DNA of 11,462 bases from Candidatus Omnitrophica bacterium UBA5776 (GCA_002418595.1 DIEK01000115.1:1-11462), one strand, 5' to 3'. Shown: positions 1-7,245, counted from the first letter of the stretch. The notes: generated from the sequence alone by a model not told the origin. Made by a program: numbers and translations.

Positions 1-720
1 AATCCCCGCGCCTCGCGCACGGTGCCTTTTGTCTCCAAGGTGATCGGCGCGCCTCTCGCGAAGCTGGCCACCAAAATAATGCTTGGCAGGAAGCTTAAAG
101 ATCTGGGGTTCACCCGGGAGGTCGTTCCTTCGTACGTCGCGGTGAAGGAATCGGTTTTCCCTTTCAGCCGTTTTCCGGGAGTGGATATAATACTGGGCCC
201 CGAGATGAAATCCACGGGAGAAGTAATGGGCATAGACTGCGATTTCGGCAGCGCCTATATTAAAAGCCAGATTGCCGCCGGACAGAAGATCCCCCTGAAG
301 GGCAACGTTTTTATCTCGGTCAGAGACAAGGATAAACGTTCCATGGTGATGATCGCCAGGCAGTTGCACGAGTTAGGTTTCAATATTTTCGCTACAGAGG
401 GGACCGCCGGGGCCCTGCAGCGGAACGGTATCCCGGCCACCACGCTGGCGAAGATCGCCGAAGGCCGGCCGAACGTGCTGGATCTGATGAAGGACGGCAA
501 GATACAGATGGTCATAAATACCCCCTCGGGACGGACTCCGAGGCAGGACGAGGTCAAAATACGGTCGCACGTGGTGCTGTATAACATCCCTTATACCACG
601 ACTATCTCCGGGGCGCAGGCGACGGTCAACGGCATCTCCACCCTTTCGAAAAAGGGATTATCGGTCAGGTCTTTGCAGGAATACCAGAAGAACGCCGGCG
701 GGAGACGGAAGCATGCCTGA
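1..720 (+). CDS. carB: Carbamoyl-phosphate synthase large subunit, C-terminal part (5' end outside window)
   Basis: This is the last 239 residues of CarB, which makes carbamoyl phosphate from bicarbonate, ammonia (from glutamine via CarA) and two ATP for pyrimidine and arginine synthesis. The frame is open from base 1, and its first residues (NPRASRTVPFVSKV) match the end of the second ATP-grasp domain, so the GTG at 22 is internal and not a start. From about base 300 follows the MGS-like allosteric domain. Aligned by eye to E. coli CarB, the effector-site residues K954, T974, T977, K993 and N1015 appear conserved (for example ATEGT and IAEGRPN), while the T1017 position is Pro (INTPSG). UMP-type feedback is therefore plausible but not shown. 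The 3' end overlaps mutM by 8 bases. Identity is very secure; the subunit is only partial because the window begins inside it. Confidence 0.97.
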   Translation, partial: NPRASRTVPFVSKVIGAPLAKLATKIMLGRKLKDLGFTREVVPSYVAVKESVFPFSRFPGVDIILGPEMKSTGEVMGIDCDFGSAYIKSQIAAGQKIPLKGNVFISVRDKDKRSMVMIARQLHELGFNIFATEGTAGALQRNGIPATTLAKIAEGRPNVLDLMKDGKIQMVINTPSGRTPRQDEVKIRSHVVLYNIPYTTTISGAQATVNGISTLSKKGLSVRSLQEYQKNAGGRRKHA

Positions 721-1513
721 ACTTCCTGAAGTGGAGACCGTGCGCAGGGAACTGGAAGAGCGCGTCAGCGGCAGGAAGATCGAGAAAATAATCGTGAACG
801 CGTCCCGCCTGCTGCGCGGCATATCCGAGAAGTCATTTATATCCCAGGTGACGGGGACCTCCATTACCGGCGTACAAAGAGCGGGCAAACTGCTTATTAT
901 AGAACTTTCCTGCGGAAAAGCGATCACCGTGCATTTGAAAATGACCGGCCAGCTTGTCTATCCCGGGGACGGCAAAGCCAGCCGGGTCCGTTTCCTGCTG
1001 TCGGGAGGCGGATATCTCGACTTCAACGACCGAAGGCTTTTCGCCGAGATCGGGTTGACCGATGACTGGCGCAGGATCGACTTCGTGGAATCGCTCGGCC
1101 CGGAGCCTTTCGACGTCTCTCCGGCCGTTTTTCACGCCATGCTTGCCGGGCGGAAGACGAAGATAAAACCGCTGCTTCTGGACCAGACGTTTATGGCGGG
1201 AATAGGAAATTTGTACGCGGCGGAGTCCTTATTTCGCGCCGGCATACATCCGGCCAGAGAGGCCCGTTCTTTGTCCGCGCAGGAATCCGGCTTGCTGCTT
1301 GCGGCTATCTCAAAAACACTGAAAGAGGCGATAAGACATAATGGCTCTTCTCTCGATCAGTATGTAAGGCCGTCGGGAGAAAAAGGGGATTTTGTCCGCT
1401 TTCATAAAGTTTACGCTAAAGAAGGGCGGATATGCGGGAGGTGCGGCGGCACGATAAAGAGGATTTCTTTGGGTGGGAGAGGCACGTATTTCTGCCCGGG
1501 GTGCCAGAAATAA
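713..1513 (+). CDS. mutM: Formamidopyrimidine-DNA glycosylase (8-oxoguanine repair)
   Basis: A 266-residue protein of normal family length. It excises 8-oxoguanine and formamidopyrimidines from DNA and nicks the abasic site (bifunctional AP lyase). It begins MPELPEVETV, giving the catalytic N-terminal Pro2 and Glu3 after Met removal. Also visible are the catalytic beta-lysine region (K59 in QRAGKL), HLKMTGQL with the void-filling Met (M77), NDRRLF (R108 and F110 of the lesion-intercalating triad), the helix-two-turn-helix IGNLYAAE (164-171), and a C-terminal zinc finger with C241, C244, C261 and C264 and the DNA-binding Arg in GGRGTYF (R256). MutM rather than endonuclease VIII (Nei) is favoured by the PELPEVE start and this zinc finger. 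The ATG lies 8 bases inside carB with a GGAG site about 8 bases upstream, so it is probably translationally coupled to carB. It has no direct role in pyrimidine synthesis. Confidence 0.97.
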   Translation: MPELPEVETVRRELEERVSGRKIEKIIVNASRLLRGISEKSFISQVTGTSITGVQRAGKLLIIELSCGKAITVHLKMTGQLVYPGDGKASRVRFLLSGGGYLDFNDRRLFAEIGLTDDWRRIDFVESLGPEPFDVSPAVFHAMLAGRKTKIKPLLLDQTFMAGIGNLYAAESLFRAGIHPAREARSLSAQESGLLLAAISKTLKEAIRHNGSSLDQYVRPSGEKGDFVRFHKVYAKEGRICGRCGGTIKRISLGGRGTYFCPGCQK

Positions 1514-1559
1514 AAACCGTCGTGAAAAGGCTGAATACGAGGCGCGAAGAAAGCAGGAT

Positions 1560-2378
1560 ATGAAGTCCTTCGAGAAGAAAGTAATAATAATAAGCAACCG
1601 GGATTTAAAACACGGGAGATTTATTCTTTCTTTCAGTGACAAGCAGATCGCAGGGGCGGCGTCTCCGGGGCAGTTCCTTATGGTCAAGGTATCCCGCGGT
1701 TTATTCCCGCTGCTGCGCAGGCCGTTCAGTATTCACAACTGCTCCGGCAAAGACGGGCGCATTGATGTGTTGTACGAAGTCAAAGGGCCGGGGAGCAGAC
1801 TCCTTTCCCAATATCCGCCGGGCCGCGTTTTAGAGGTGGTCGGCCCGTTAGGCAACGGGTTCTCTTTACCGGAGAAAGGGCGCGGCGTAATTCTTGTCGC
1901 AGGCGGCATGGGAGCGGCCCCGTTGTTCTTTCTTGCCTCCAGGCTGGCCGCGGAGAGAAGCAAACGTCGCATATACGCTTTGCTCGGGGCCTGCGGTAAA
2001 AACCGGCTTTGCCGTCCGGCGGAATTTACCGCGGCAGGGTGTTCGGTCAAGCTTTCAACGGATGACGGCAGCTGCGGCAGCGCAGGATACGTCTCGGGGC
2101 TGCTGGATTCTTTTCTGAACTCTCCCGGCATCATTCCCTCGGCATATGTTATCTACGCCTGCGGCCCCAGGCCGATGCTGCAGGCTACCGCGTTTGTCGC
2201 CGGGAAGTTCGGAGTCCCGGGATATTGTTCCCTGGAAGCGCACATGGCCTGCGGTATAGGCGCCTGTATGGGATGCGTGATCCCGGTACGGTCCGAGGGG
2301 GGCAGGGAGGCATATAAAAGGGTCTGTCACGACGGACCGGTTTTTTCGCTGCAGGAACCGGATTGGGGGAAGATGTAA
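1560..2378 (+). CDS. pyrK: Dihydroorotate dehydrogenase B, electron transfer subunit
   Basis: A 272-residue FAD and [2Fe-2S] protein that passes electrons from the FMN of PyrD to NAD+, the subunit that defines class 1B dihydroorotate dehydrogenase. Visible motifs are the flavin-binding RRPFSIH (53-59), the nucleotide-binding glycine segment VAGGMGAAPLFF (113-124), YACGPRPML (199-207), and the iron-sulfur ligands C231, C236, C239 and C256 in CGIGACMGC followed by RVCHDGP. The frame stays open upstream to 1473 inside mutM, but those 29 extra residues are highly charged and unlike the family. The ATG at 1560, giving KKVIIISN near the N terminus, matches the usual start. Its ribosome site is weak (AGCAGG just upstream). 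It follows mutM after 46 bases and precedes pyrD by 2 bases, as expected for a two-subunit enzyme. Confidence 0.95.
   Translation: MKSFEKKVIIISNRDLKHGRFILSFSDKQIAGAASPGQFLMVKVSRGLFPLLRRPFSIHNCSGKDGRIDVLYEVKGPGSRLLSQYPPGRVLEVVGPLGNGFSLPEKGRGVILVAGGMGAAPLFFLASRLAAERSKRRIYALLGACGKNRLCRPAEFTAAGCSVKLSTDDGSCGSAGYVSGLLDSFLNSPGIIPSAYVIYACGPRPMLQATAFVAGKFGVPGYCSLEAHMACGIGACMGCVIPVRSEGGREAYKRVCHDGPVFSLQEPDWGKM
2365..2372 (+). promoter_or_regulatory. Ribosome binding site of pyrD that decides its start
   Basis: A G-rich stretch (GGGGGAAG) inside the last codons of pyrK, about 8-10 bases before ATG 2381. It fits the ATG far better than the in-frame TTG at 2363, which lies on top of the site itself. Confidence 0.6.
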
Positions 2379-2380
2379 CC

Positions 2381-3322
2381 ATGTCCCGGATCAGGACCGA
2401 AGTCAGGATAGGAAGGATGATGCTTCGCACGCCCGTTACCGTGGCATCCGGGACTTTCGGTTATGCCTCGGAATTTTCCGGCTTTTTCGATCTGCGGATC
2501 CTGGGCGCGGTGACCACTAAGACCGTTACTTTAAAGCCGCGCAGGGGTAACGTTCCCCCGCGCACCTGCGAGACGCCGGCGGGAATGCTTAATTCCGTGG
2601 GGCTGGAGAATCCAGGTATAGACGTCTTTCTGAAAGAGAAGATGCCTTTTCTTGCCGGTTATAAGGTGCCGGTAATAGTCAGCATAGCTTCGGAATCGGA
2701 CAATCGTGAATTCATAGAATTGGCGCGCCGCCTGGATCACTGCCGGGAGGCGGCGGCGATAGAGTTGAACATCTCCTGTCCCAACATAAGGCATACAACC
2801 GCGCGGCCGGGGACTTCTCTTATCGCTCAGGATGCCGGGGCAACTTACCGGCTGGTGAAAGCGGTGCGCGCGGTCACGAAAAAAACCATAATTACCAAAC
2901 TCTCTCCCAATGTTACGGACATTGTTTCTATCGCGGCCGCGGCGGAGGAAGCCGGGAGCGATGCCGTGGCTTTGATCAATACCATAACCGGGATGAGTAT
3001 AGACGCCTCATCCCGCAAATCGAGGATCGGCGCCGTGATCGGAGGATTAAGCGGCCCGGCGATCAGGCCGGTGGCGGTGCGCATGGTTTGGGAGGTCTCC
3101 CGGAGAGTGAGCATCCCGGTGATCGGGATGGGCGGCATCTGCGATACGGACAGCGCTCTGGAATTCCTGCTGGCCGGGGCTTCGGCGGTTGCCGTGGGGA
3201 CCGGTAATTTTCTCAGCCCCTCTCTGGCTGATGAGATAGTGAAAGGGATAAGGGAATATATGAGGGAGAACCGTTTCGGCAGCGTGAGCATGTTGAGAAA
3301 AGGAATGAAATATGCCCGCTGA
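2381..3322 (+). CDS. pyrD: Dihydroorotate dehydrogenase B, catalytic subunit (class 1B)
   Basis: A 313-residue FMN-containing TIM barrel that oxidises dihydroorotate to orotate in the cytoplasm, with PyrK carrying electrons on to NAD+. Visible features are the N-terminal PVTVASGTFGYA, the substrate loop NSVGLENPG (71-79), the active-site motif IELNISCPN with catalytic base Cys133 (class 1 enzymes use Cys, class 2 use Ser), the FMN-contact lysine in TKLSPN (K173), GGLSGPAIRP (221-230), IPVIGMGGI (245-253) and the phosphate-binding AVGTGNF (271-277). The adjacent pyrK assigns it to class 1B and not the fumarate-linked 1A form. I chose ATG 2381; a TTG six codons upstream (2363) is in frame but would overlap pyrK and sits on the G-rich ribosome site. 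The gene overlaps pyrF by 11 bases. Confidence 0.96.
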   Translation: MSRIRTEVRIGRMMLRTPVTVASGTFGYASEFSGFFDLRILGAVTTKTVTLKPRRGNVPPRTCETPAGMLNSVGLENPGIDVFLKEKMPFLAGYKVPVIVSIASESDNREFIELARRLDHCREAAAIELNISCPNIRHTTARPGTSLIAQDAGATYRLVKAVRAVTKKTIITKLSPNVTDIVSIAAAAEEAGSDAVALINTITGMSIDASSRKSRIGAVIGGLSGPAIRPVAVRMVWEVSRRVSIPVIGMGGICDTDSALEFLLAGASAVAVGTGNFLSPSLADEIVKGIREYMRENRFGSVSMLRKGMKYAR

Positions 3323-3974
3323 GATCATCCTTGCTTTGGACGTGCCTTCCGAGGAAATAGCCCGGCATTTTGTCGGTAAACTTTTTCCGGAGGTCGGCAT
3401 TTTTAAGGTAGGACTGCAGTTGTTCTCCATATCGGGCCCGGGGATCGTCAAATGGATAAGAGAAAAAGGAGGGGAGGTGTTTCTCGACCTTAAATTTTAC
3501 GATATCCCCAATACCGTGGCCTTGGCGGTGCGCCAGGCCGTACTTATGCGGGTTAAGATGCTCACACTGCACATAAGCGGCGGGGCCGCGATGATGGAAG
3601 CCGCCGTCAGGGCCGCCGACAAATGTGTTTCGGAAAAAGGGTTGTCGCGCCCCCTTCTCCTGGGAGTGACCGTTTTGACGAGCAGGGATGCTTCTCCCGG
3701 GGAAGTAGTGAGAATGGCCGGAGAAGGATTGAGATGCGGGTTGGACGGTATCGTCTGCTCGGCCAGGGAGGCCGCGGAATTAAGAGCGGCTTACGGGGAA
3801 GGTTTTAAAATAGTCACTCCGGGTATACGCCCGGAAGGAGCGCCGCCCCAGGATCAGAAAAGGACGGCCACCGCCGCGGAAGCGGTCGCGGCCGGAAGCG
3901 ATTATCTGGTCGTCGGACGTCCGGTTTTGGAAGCGGGCGATCCGCTGGCCGCGTTAAAGGAGCTGAAAAAGTGA
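3312..3974 (+). CDS. pyrF: Orotidine-5'-phosphate decarboxylase
   Basis: A 220-residue TIM-barrel enzyme that decarboxylates OMP to UMP, the last step of de novo UMP synthesis. The N terminus IILALDVP carries the first active-site Asp (D10), with K32 in FKVGLQLF. The core catalytic signature DLKFYDIPNT gives D59, K61 and D64. Near the C terminus are TPGIRP (R173, phosphate binding), a DQKR segment and YLVVGRPVLEAGDP (R203). These are the markers of the short bacterial PyrF group (E. coli or B. subtilis type) rather than the longer mycobacterial type. The start codon lies inside pyrD, with an AAAAGGA site about 8 bases upstream. Its TGA stop overlaps the GTG start of the first ATPase gene, joining the pyrimidine block to the ATPase operon. 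Confidence 0.96.
   Translation: MPAEIILALDVPSEEIARHFVGKLFPEVGIFKVGLQLFSISGPGIVKWIREKGGEVFLDLKFYDIPNTVALAVRQAVLMRVKMLTLHISGGAAMMEAAVRAADKCVSEKGLSRPLLLGVTVLTSRDASPGEVVRMAGEGLRCGLDGIVCSAREAAELRAAYGEGFKIVTPGIRPEGAPPQDQKRTATAAEAVAAGSDYLVVGRPVLEAGDPLAALKELKK
3956..3962 (+). promoter_or_regulatory. Ribosome binding site of ntpF within pyrF
   Basis: AAAGGAG ends 8 bases before the GTG at 3971 and supports GTG as a real start. The site lies wholly inside the pyrF coding region, so ribosomes finishing pyrF pass over it. Confidence 0.7.
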
Positions 3975-4306
3975 ACGATAAAGAAAGAACGGCGGGGGTG
4001 GGAAAAGCGCTGCAGGCTATCCGGGAAGCAGAAAAAATATCCGCGGATATGGCAGAAGAGGCACGCAGACAAGCGGCGGACATCTTGAAAAAGGCGGAAG
4101 AAGAGCGCGCCGAGAAATTAGCTGCAGCCGTTGAGCGGGCGAAAAAGGAGAGTTCTTTGATCAAAGAGAGAATGTCGGCGGAAGCGGAAAAAGAAAAAGA
4201 AGAGATATTACGTTCCACCGAGGAGGAAATAAAGCGGTTAAAAGAAAAGGCCGGCGGGCGTTTCCAGGAAGCATTCAGGCTCCTTAGGGAAAAAACCGGC
4301 AGTTGA
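3971..4306 (+). CDS. ntpF: V/A-type ATPase peripheral stalk subunit (NtpF / subunit G-H family)
   Basis: A 111-residue, almost entirely helical and highly charged protein rich in Ala, Glu, Lys and Arg, with no Pro or Gly across its central part. It is predicted to form a long coiled coil. In V/A-ATPases this small subunit pairs with subunit E to make the peripheral stalk that holds the catalytic head against rotation and links it to subunit I. Sequence alone would be ambiguous for any coiled coil; position decides it, because it stands first and directly before ntpI, as ntpF does in the E. hirae operon. The start is GTG at 3971, overlapping the pyrF stop, with a strong AAAGGAG site 8 bases upstream inside pyrF. 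There is no ATG before codon 27. The length is normal for the family. Confidence 0.85.
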   Translation: MNDKERTAGVGKALQAIREAEKISADMAEEARRQAADILKKAEEERAEKLAAAVERAKKESSLIKERMSAEAEKEKEEILRSTEEEIKRLKEKAGGRFQEAFRLLREKTGS

Positions 4307-4324
4307 ACCGAGGGGAAGAACGGC

Positions 4325-6340
4325 ATGGCGGTATCCAGTATCAAAAAAATAGATTTGATAGGGCTTGAACGCGACAGGATGGATATCCTTTCTTTTCTGC
4401 AGAACCGCGGGCAGCTGGAAATTATCTCTTCTCCGGCCGCGGGGGCTGCGCAGCCCGGCGCCGGAACAGCGGCGGGCGTAGAGCCTATGGAACTGGAAGA
4501 CGCTATTTCTTTTCTCGGCGCCTATTCAAGGCCGGGAGGCTCTTTTTCCAAGATGCTCAAGCAGAGGGTGATGGTTTCCGCCGCGCAGTTGAGGCAGGAA
4601 GCGGCGGCCTTCGACGTCAGGGCTTTCCTGGACGAGTTGAATAAATTCCGCTTACAGTATCAGGAATTGCAGCGCAGAAAAGAACGCTTTAATCAGGAGC
4701 GGATCGCCCTTATGCCGTGGCGTTTTCTGGAGATTAGGCTGGATGATCTGCGGAACCCTTCTTCTTTGTGCGGGGTTTTTCTCGGGACGGTCGAGCTGCG
4801 AGAAAAGGAGAATCTTCTGCGCGATATCTCCGGGACCGGAGAGCCGGCACACCTGGAAACCGTCAATACCGTAGACGGCACCTTATACGCGGCCGTGGTG
4901 TATCTGGCGAAAGATTTCGAGAGAATAGAGGCGCTGCTGAAGGGCCGGAAATTTAATTTCGTCGTTCTCGGCGCCGGCGAAGAGACCGTCAGGGAAAGGC
5001 TGCTGGGAGTCAACATCGAGAGCCTGATTCTGGACGATAAAATGCAGGATATCCGGGGGCAGTTCTGCCGCATGTCCGAACAAGCCCTGCGGTTGATGCT
5101 CGTGCATGACTATCTTTTATGTTTGAGAGAAAGGATGTCGGTTTCCGGGGCATTGGAAAAACAGGCATACACTTTTTCCCTCTGCGCCTGGGTGAGACGG
5201 AAAGACATCCCGGGATTAAAGGAAGAGCTTTACAGGAAATTTCCGGAATCCGCCGTTTTTCTGTCCGATCCGTTTCCCGGGGAAAACATTCCTTCCGCTC
5301 TGGAGAACGGGCCGCTGCTGCAGCCTTTCGAGGTTGTGACGGACCTTTACGGTAAGCCTGTTTACGGGGGGATAGATCCTTCCGGCCTGCTGGCGCCGTT
5401 CTTTCTGGTCTCTTTCGGCTTTTGTATCGCCGATGCCGGTTATGGACTGCTCATTCTCGCCGTCGCCGCTTTTCTTTTTAGCCGCCGTCCGTCGCCGCCG
5501 GAAAAAATATTCCTGCGGCTGATGGTCTGGATGGGAATATTTACGGTAATAGCCGGAATGATAACCGGGGGATTCTTCGGGGATCTGGTCGGCAGACTGC
5601 CGGAGTCGTTCGCCTGGGCCAAGAGACTGCAGCGCAAACTGGCGATTATCGATCCGGTTAAGGATTCGATGCTTTTTCTGGGAGCCACCTTGATATTCGG
5701 CTTCTTGCAGGTTGCCTGCGGGGTGGCGGTTAAATTCTGCCGCGACCTGAAAAGGGACAGGTTCGCCGCCTTCGCGCTGGACCTTCCTTCTTTATTCGTT
5801 CAATTCAGCATGCTGGGGCTATGCCTTGTTTTTACCGGCATGGGTCCGGCGTGGCTGGCCGGGTACGCTTTATATTCGTTCATTGCCGCCGGGGCGCTCA
5901 TCGTATTTTACAATTGGCGTTCGAATAAAGATATCAGCCTCAAGATATTCTGGTCGGGATTCGGGCTGTATTCGATCGTCACCGGCAATTTTCTTTCCGA
6001 CACACTTTCTTTTAGTCGTATATTCGCGCTGGGGCTGACGGGAAGCCTGCTGGGCGCGGCGATCAACACCATGCTTTTTCCTTCCGGCCCGGTGAACGGT
6101 ATCGGCGGAATTATCGGCGCGTCTGCGGCCGTCGGCGTTCTTTTTGCCGCGCATATCCTGAACATGGCGATCAGCCTTCTCGGGGCTTACGTGCACACCA
6201 GCAGGCTGCAGTATCTGGAGTTCTTCGGCAAGTTTTTCGAGGCAGGCGGCAGGCCGTTCAGGGCGTTCCGCCAGGAAGGCAAGTACACGTATATAACCAC
6301 GGCGGCGGATCGAACCGTTCGGCCGGTAACAACAAAATGA
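4325..6340 (+). CDS. ntpI: V/A-type ATPase subunit I (membrane stator, subunit a)
   Basis: A 671-residue two-part protein. The N-terminal half (about 1-345) is soluble, with helical coiled-coil arms and alpha/beta lobes that bind the peripheral stalks. The C-terminal half holds about seven or eight membrane segments (roughly 354-386, 396-421, 446-471, 484-505, 508-529, 540-557, 562-585 and 592-621). It forms the ion half-channels next to the rotor ring. The family's essential Arg is probably R565 in LSFSRIFALGL, equivalent to the Arg of YLRLWALSLA in other members. The conserved tail segment HILNMAISLLGAYVH...RLQYLEFFGKF is clearly present (about 610-637, including R627). PFEVVTDLYGKPVYGGIDPS just before the first membrane segment is also typical. 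Length is normal. The ATG follows ntpF by 18 bases with a GAGGGGAAG ribosome site. Confidence 0.95.
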   Translation: MAVSSIKKIDLIGLERDRMDILSFLQNRGQLEIISSPAAGAAQPGAGTAAGVEPMELEDAISFLGAYSRPGGSFSKMLKQRVMVSAAQLRQEAAAFDVRAFLDELNKFRLQYQELQRRKERFNQERIALMPWRFLEIRLDDLRNPSSLCGVFLGTVELREKENLLRDISGTGEPAHLETVNTVDGTLYAAVVYLAKDFERIEALLKGRKFNFVVLGAGEETVRERLLGVNIESLILDDKMQDIRGQFCRMSEQALRLMLVHDYLLCLRERMSVSGALEKQAYTFSLCAWVRRKDIPGLKEELYRKFPESAVFLSDPFPGENIPSALENGPLLQPFEVVTDLYGKPVYGGIDPSGLLAPFFLVSFGFCIADAGYGLLILAVAAFLFSRRPSPPEKIFLRLMVWMGIFTVIAGMITGGFFGDLVGRLPESFAWAKRLQRKLAIIDPVKDSMLFLGATLIFGFLQVACGVAVKFCRDLKRDRFAAFALDLPSLFVQFSMLGLCLVFTGMGPAWLAGYALYSFIAAGALIVFYNWRSNKDISLKIFWSGFGLYSIVTGNFLSDTLSFSRIFALGLTGSLLGAAINTMLFPSGPVNGIGGIIGASAAVGVLFAAHILNMAISLLGAYVHTSRLQYLEFFGKFFEAGGRPFRAFRQEGKYTYITTAADRTVRPVTTK

Positions 6341-6341
6341 C

Positions 6342-6347
6342 GGAGGT
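6342..6347 (+). promoter_or_regulatory. Strong ribosome binding site of ntpK
   Basis: GGAGGT, a near-perfect Shine-Dalgarno sequence, stands 6 bases before the ATG at 6354. It is the best such site in the window and suits a subunit needed in many copies per rotor ring. Confidence 0.8.
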
Positions 6348-6353
6348 GCACAC

Positions 6354-6833
6354 ATGGAGATGGGGCTTTTTTACGCTTTATCAGGCGCGGCTTTGGCGGT
6401 GTTCTTATGCGGGATCGGTTCGAGTATCGGCGTCGGCATTGCGGGGGATGCCGCCAATGGGGTTTTGTCCGAGGATCCGGAGAAATTCGGGAATATGCTG
6501 CTCCTGGTCGCTTTGCCGGGAACGCAGGGTATTTACGGTTTCGTGGCCGGTTTTTGGGCGAGCATAATTAAGCTGAATCTTTTGACCGGCAACGTGCCGC
6601 AGTTGACCGCCGGGCAGGGGCTGCAGATCATGGCGGCCTGTCTTCCCATCGCCGTATCCGGCCTGTTCTCCGGTATTAACCAGGGCAGGGTCTGCGCGGC
6701 AGGCATCGGAGTGGCCGCCAAACAGCCGCAGGCGAGCATGAAGGCTCTTATTTACGGGGCGCTGGTCGAGACATACGCCATTCTCGGCCTGGTAATTACC
6801 CTCTTTCTTTTAAACGGCATAAAACTGCAGTGA
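6354..6833 (+). CDS. ntpK: V/A-type ATPase subunit K (rotor ring proteolipid, two-hairpin form)
   Basis: A 159-residue very hydrophobic protein with four membrane helices (about 5-30, 48-75, 91-116 and 129-154), formed by two tandem hairpins. It assembles into the rotor ring that carries ions across the membrane. The second hairpin bears the ion-carrying glutamate E139 in VETYAILG; the first hairpin has no equivalent carboxylate and instead reads LPGTQG. All positions that bind Na+ in E. hirae NtpK (L61, T64, Q65, Q110, E139) have identical residues here: L54, T57, Q58, Q110 and E139. Sodium transport is therefore a reasonable inference, though not proof. The one-carboxylate-per-two-hairpins layout is that of V-type pumps. 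The ATG is preceded by the strongest ribosome site in the window, consistent with the many ring copies needed per complex. Confidence 0.96.
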   Translation: MEMGLFYALSGAALAVFLCGIGSSIGVGIAGDAANGVLSEDPEKFGNMLLLVALPGTQGIYGFVAGFWASIIKLNLLTGNVPQLTAGQGLQIMAACLPIAVSGLFSGINQGRVCAAGIGVAAKQPQASMKALIYGALVETYAILGLVITLFLLNGIKLQ

Positions 6834-6834
6834 T

Positions 6835-7245
6835 ATGGCTATAGAACCCATTGTTGAACATATTATAAGACAGGCGGGCATGCAGCGCGATAAGATTATC
6901 GCGGAGGCCGCGGATAAAGGAGAGGCATTATCCCGGACCGCGGACGAGGAAGCCGAAAAGCTGTTCCGAGAAGAAGTATCAAAGGCGGAACGCGCGGCGG
7001 CCGTGGAGAAGGACCGCATAATAATCGACAGCCGCCTGGAGGCCAAAAAGCGGCTGCTGGAGGCCAAACGAGCATTATTATCTTCCGTTTTCGCCGGGCT
7101 GAAACCGCTGTTGGAAGAAAAGAAATTGATGAAAGAACAGGTTTCACCGGAAGGGACAAAGAGCGTCCCGGAAGAAATCGGGTTTTACCTGGAAGAGCTG
7201 CGGCAGGATTTCGAGAGCGAAGTCGCGGCAGTGCTTTTTTCATAA
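6835..7245 (+). CDS. ntpE: V/A-type ATPase subunit E (peripheral stalk), short form
   Basis: A 136-residue protein in the ntpE position between ntpK and (after one extra gene) ntpC. The N-terminal two thirds is a long charged helix typical of subunit E, which pairs with NtpF in the peripheral stalk; it includes DSRLEAKKRLLEAKRALLSS (about 65-84), like the conserved middle of the family. Usual E subunits are about 190-200 residues. Here the globular C-terminal part is much reduced, yet the last residues (EEIGFYLEELRQDFESEVAAVLF) still resemble the family's final helix, so the loss looks internal and not like a premature stop. No other frame supplies the missing part, because the next gene begins 17 bases after the stop. 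There is no clear ribosome site; the ATG sits one base after the ntpK stop and probably depends on coupling. Confidence 0.82.
   Translation: MAIEPIVEHIIRQAGMQRDKIIAEAADKGEALSRTADEEAEKLFREEVSKAERAAAVEKDRIIIDSRLEAKKRLLEAKRALLSSVFAGLKPLLEEKKLMKEQVSPEGTKSVPEEIGFYLEELRQDFESEVAAVLFS

Noticed and set aside
1473..1559. Longer pyrK beginning at 1473 inside mutM
   Set aside because: The extra 29 residues are highly charged, unlike PyrK N termini, and overlap mutM by 41 bases; ATG 1560 gives a normal protein.
3971..4306. F-type ATPase subunit b as an alternative for the coiled-coil gene
   Set aside because: It has no N-terminal membrane segment and is directly followed by V-type subunit I, so the NtpF/G-H assignment is preferred.
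3814..4344. Open frame of 176 codons on the minus strand opposite pyrF and ntpF
   Set aside because: Ser/Phe/Ala-rich low-complexity product that is the reverse shadow of the Glu/Lys-rich coiled coil of ntpF; no domain seen.
5870..6355. Open frame of 161 codons on the minus strand opposite ntpI
   Set aside because: It is antisense to the conserved membrane part of subunit I and has Arg-rich shadow composition with no recognisable motif.
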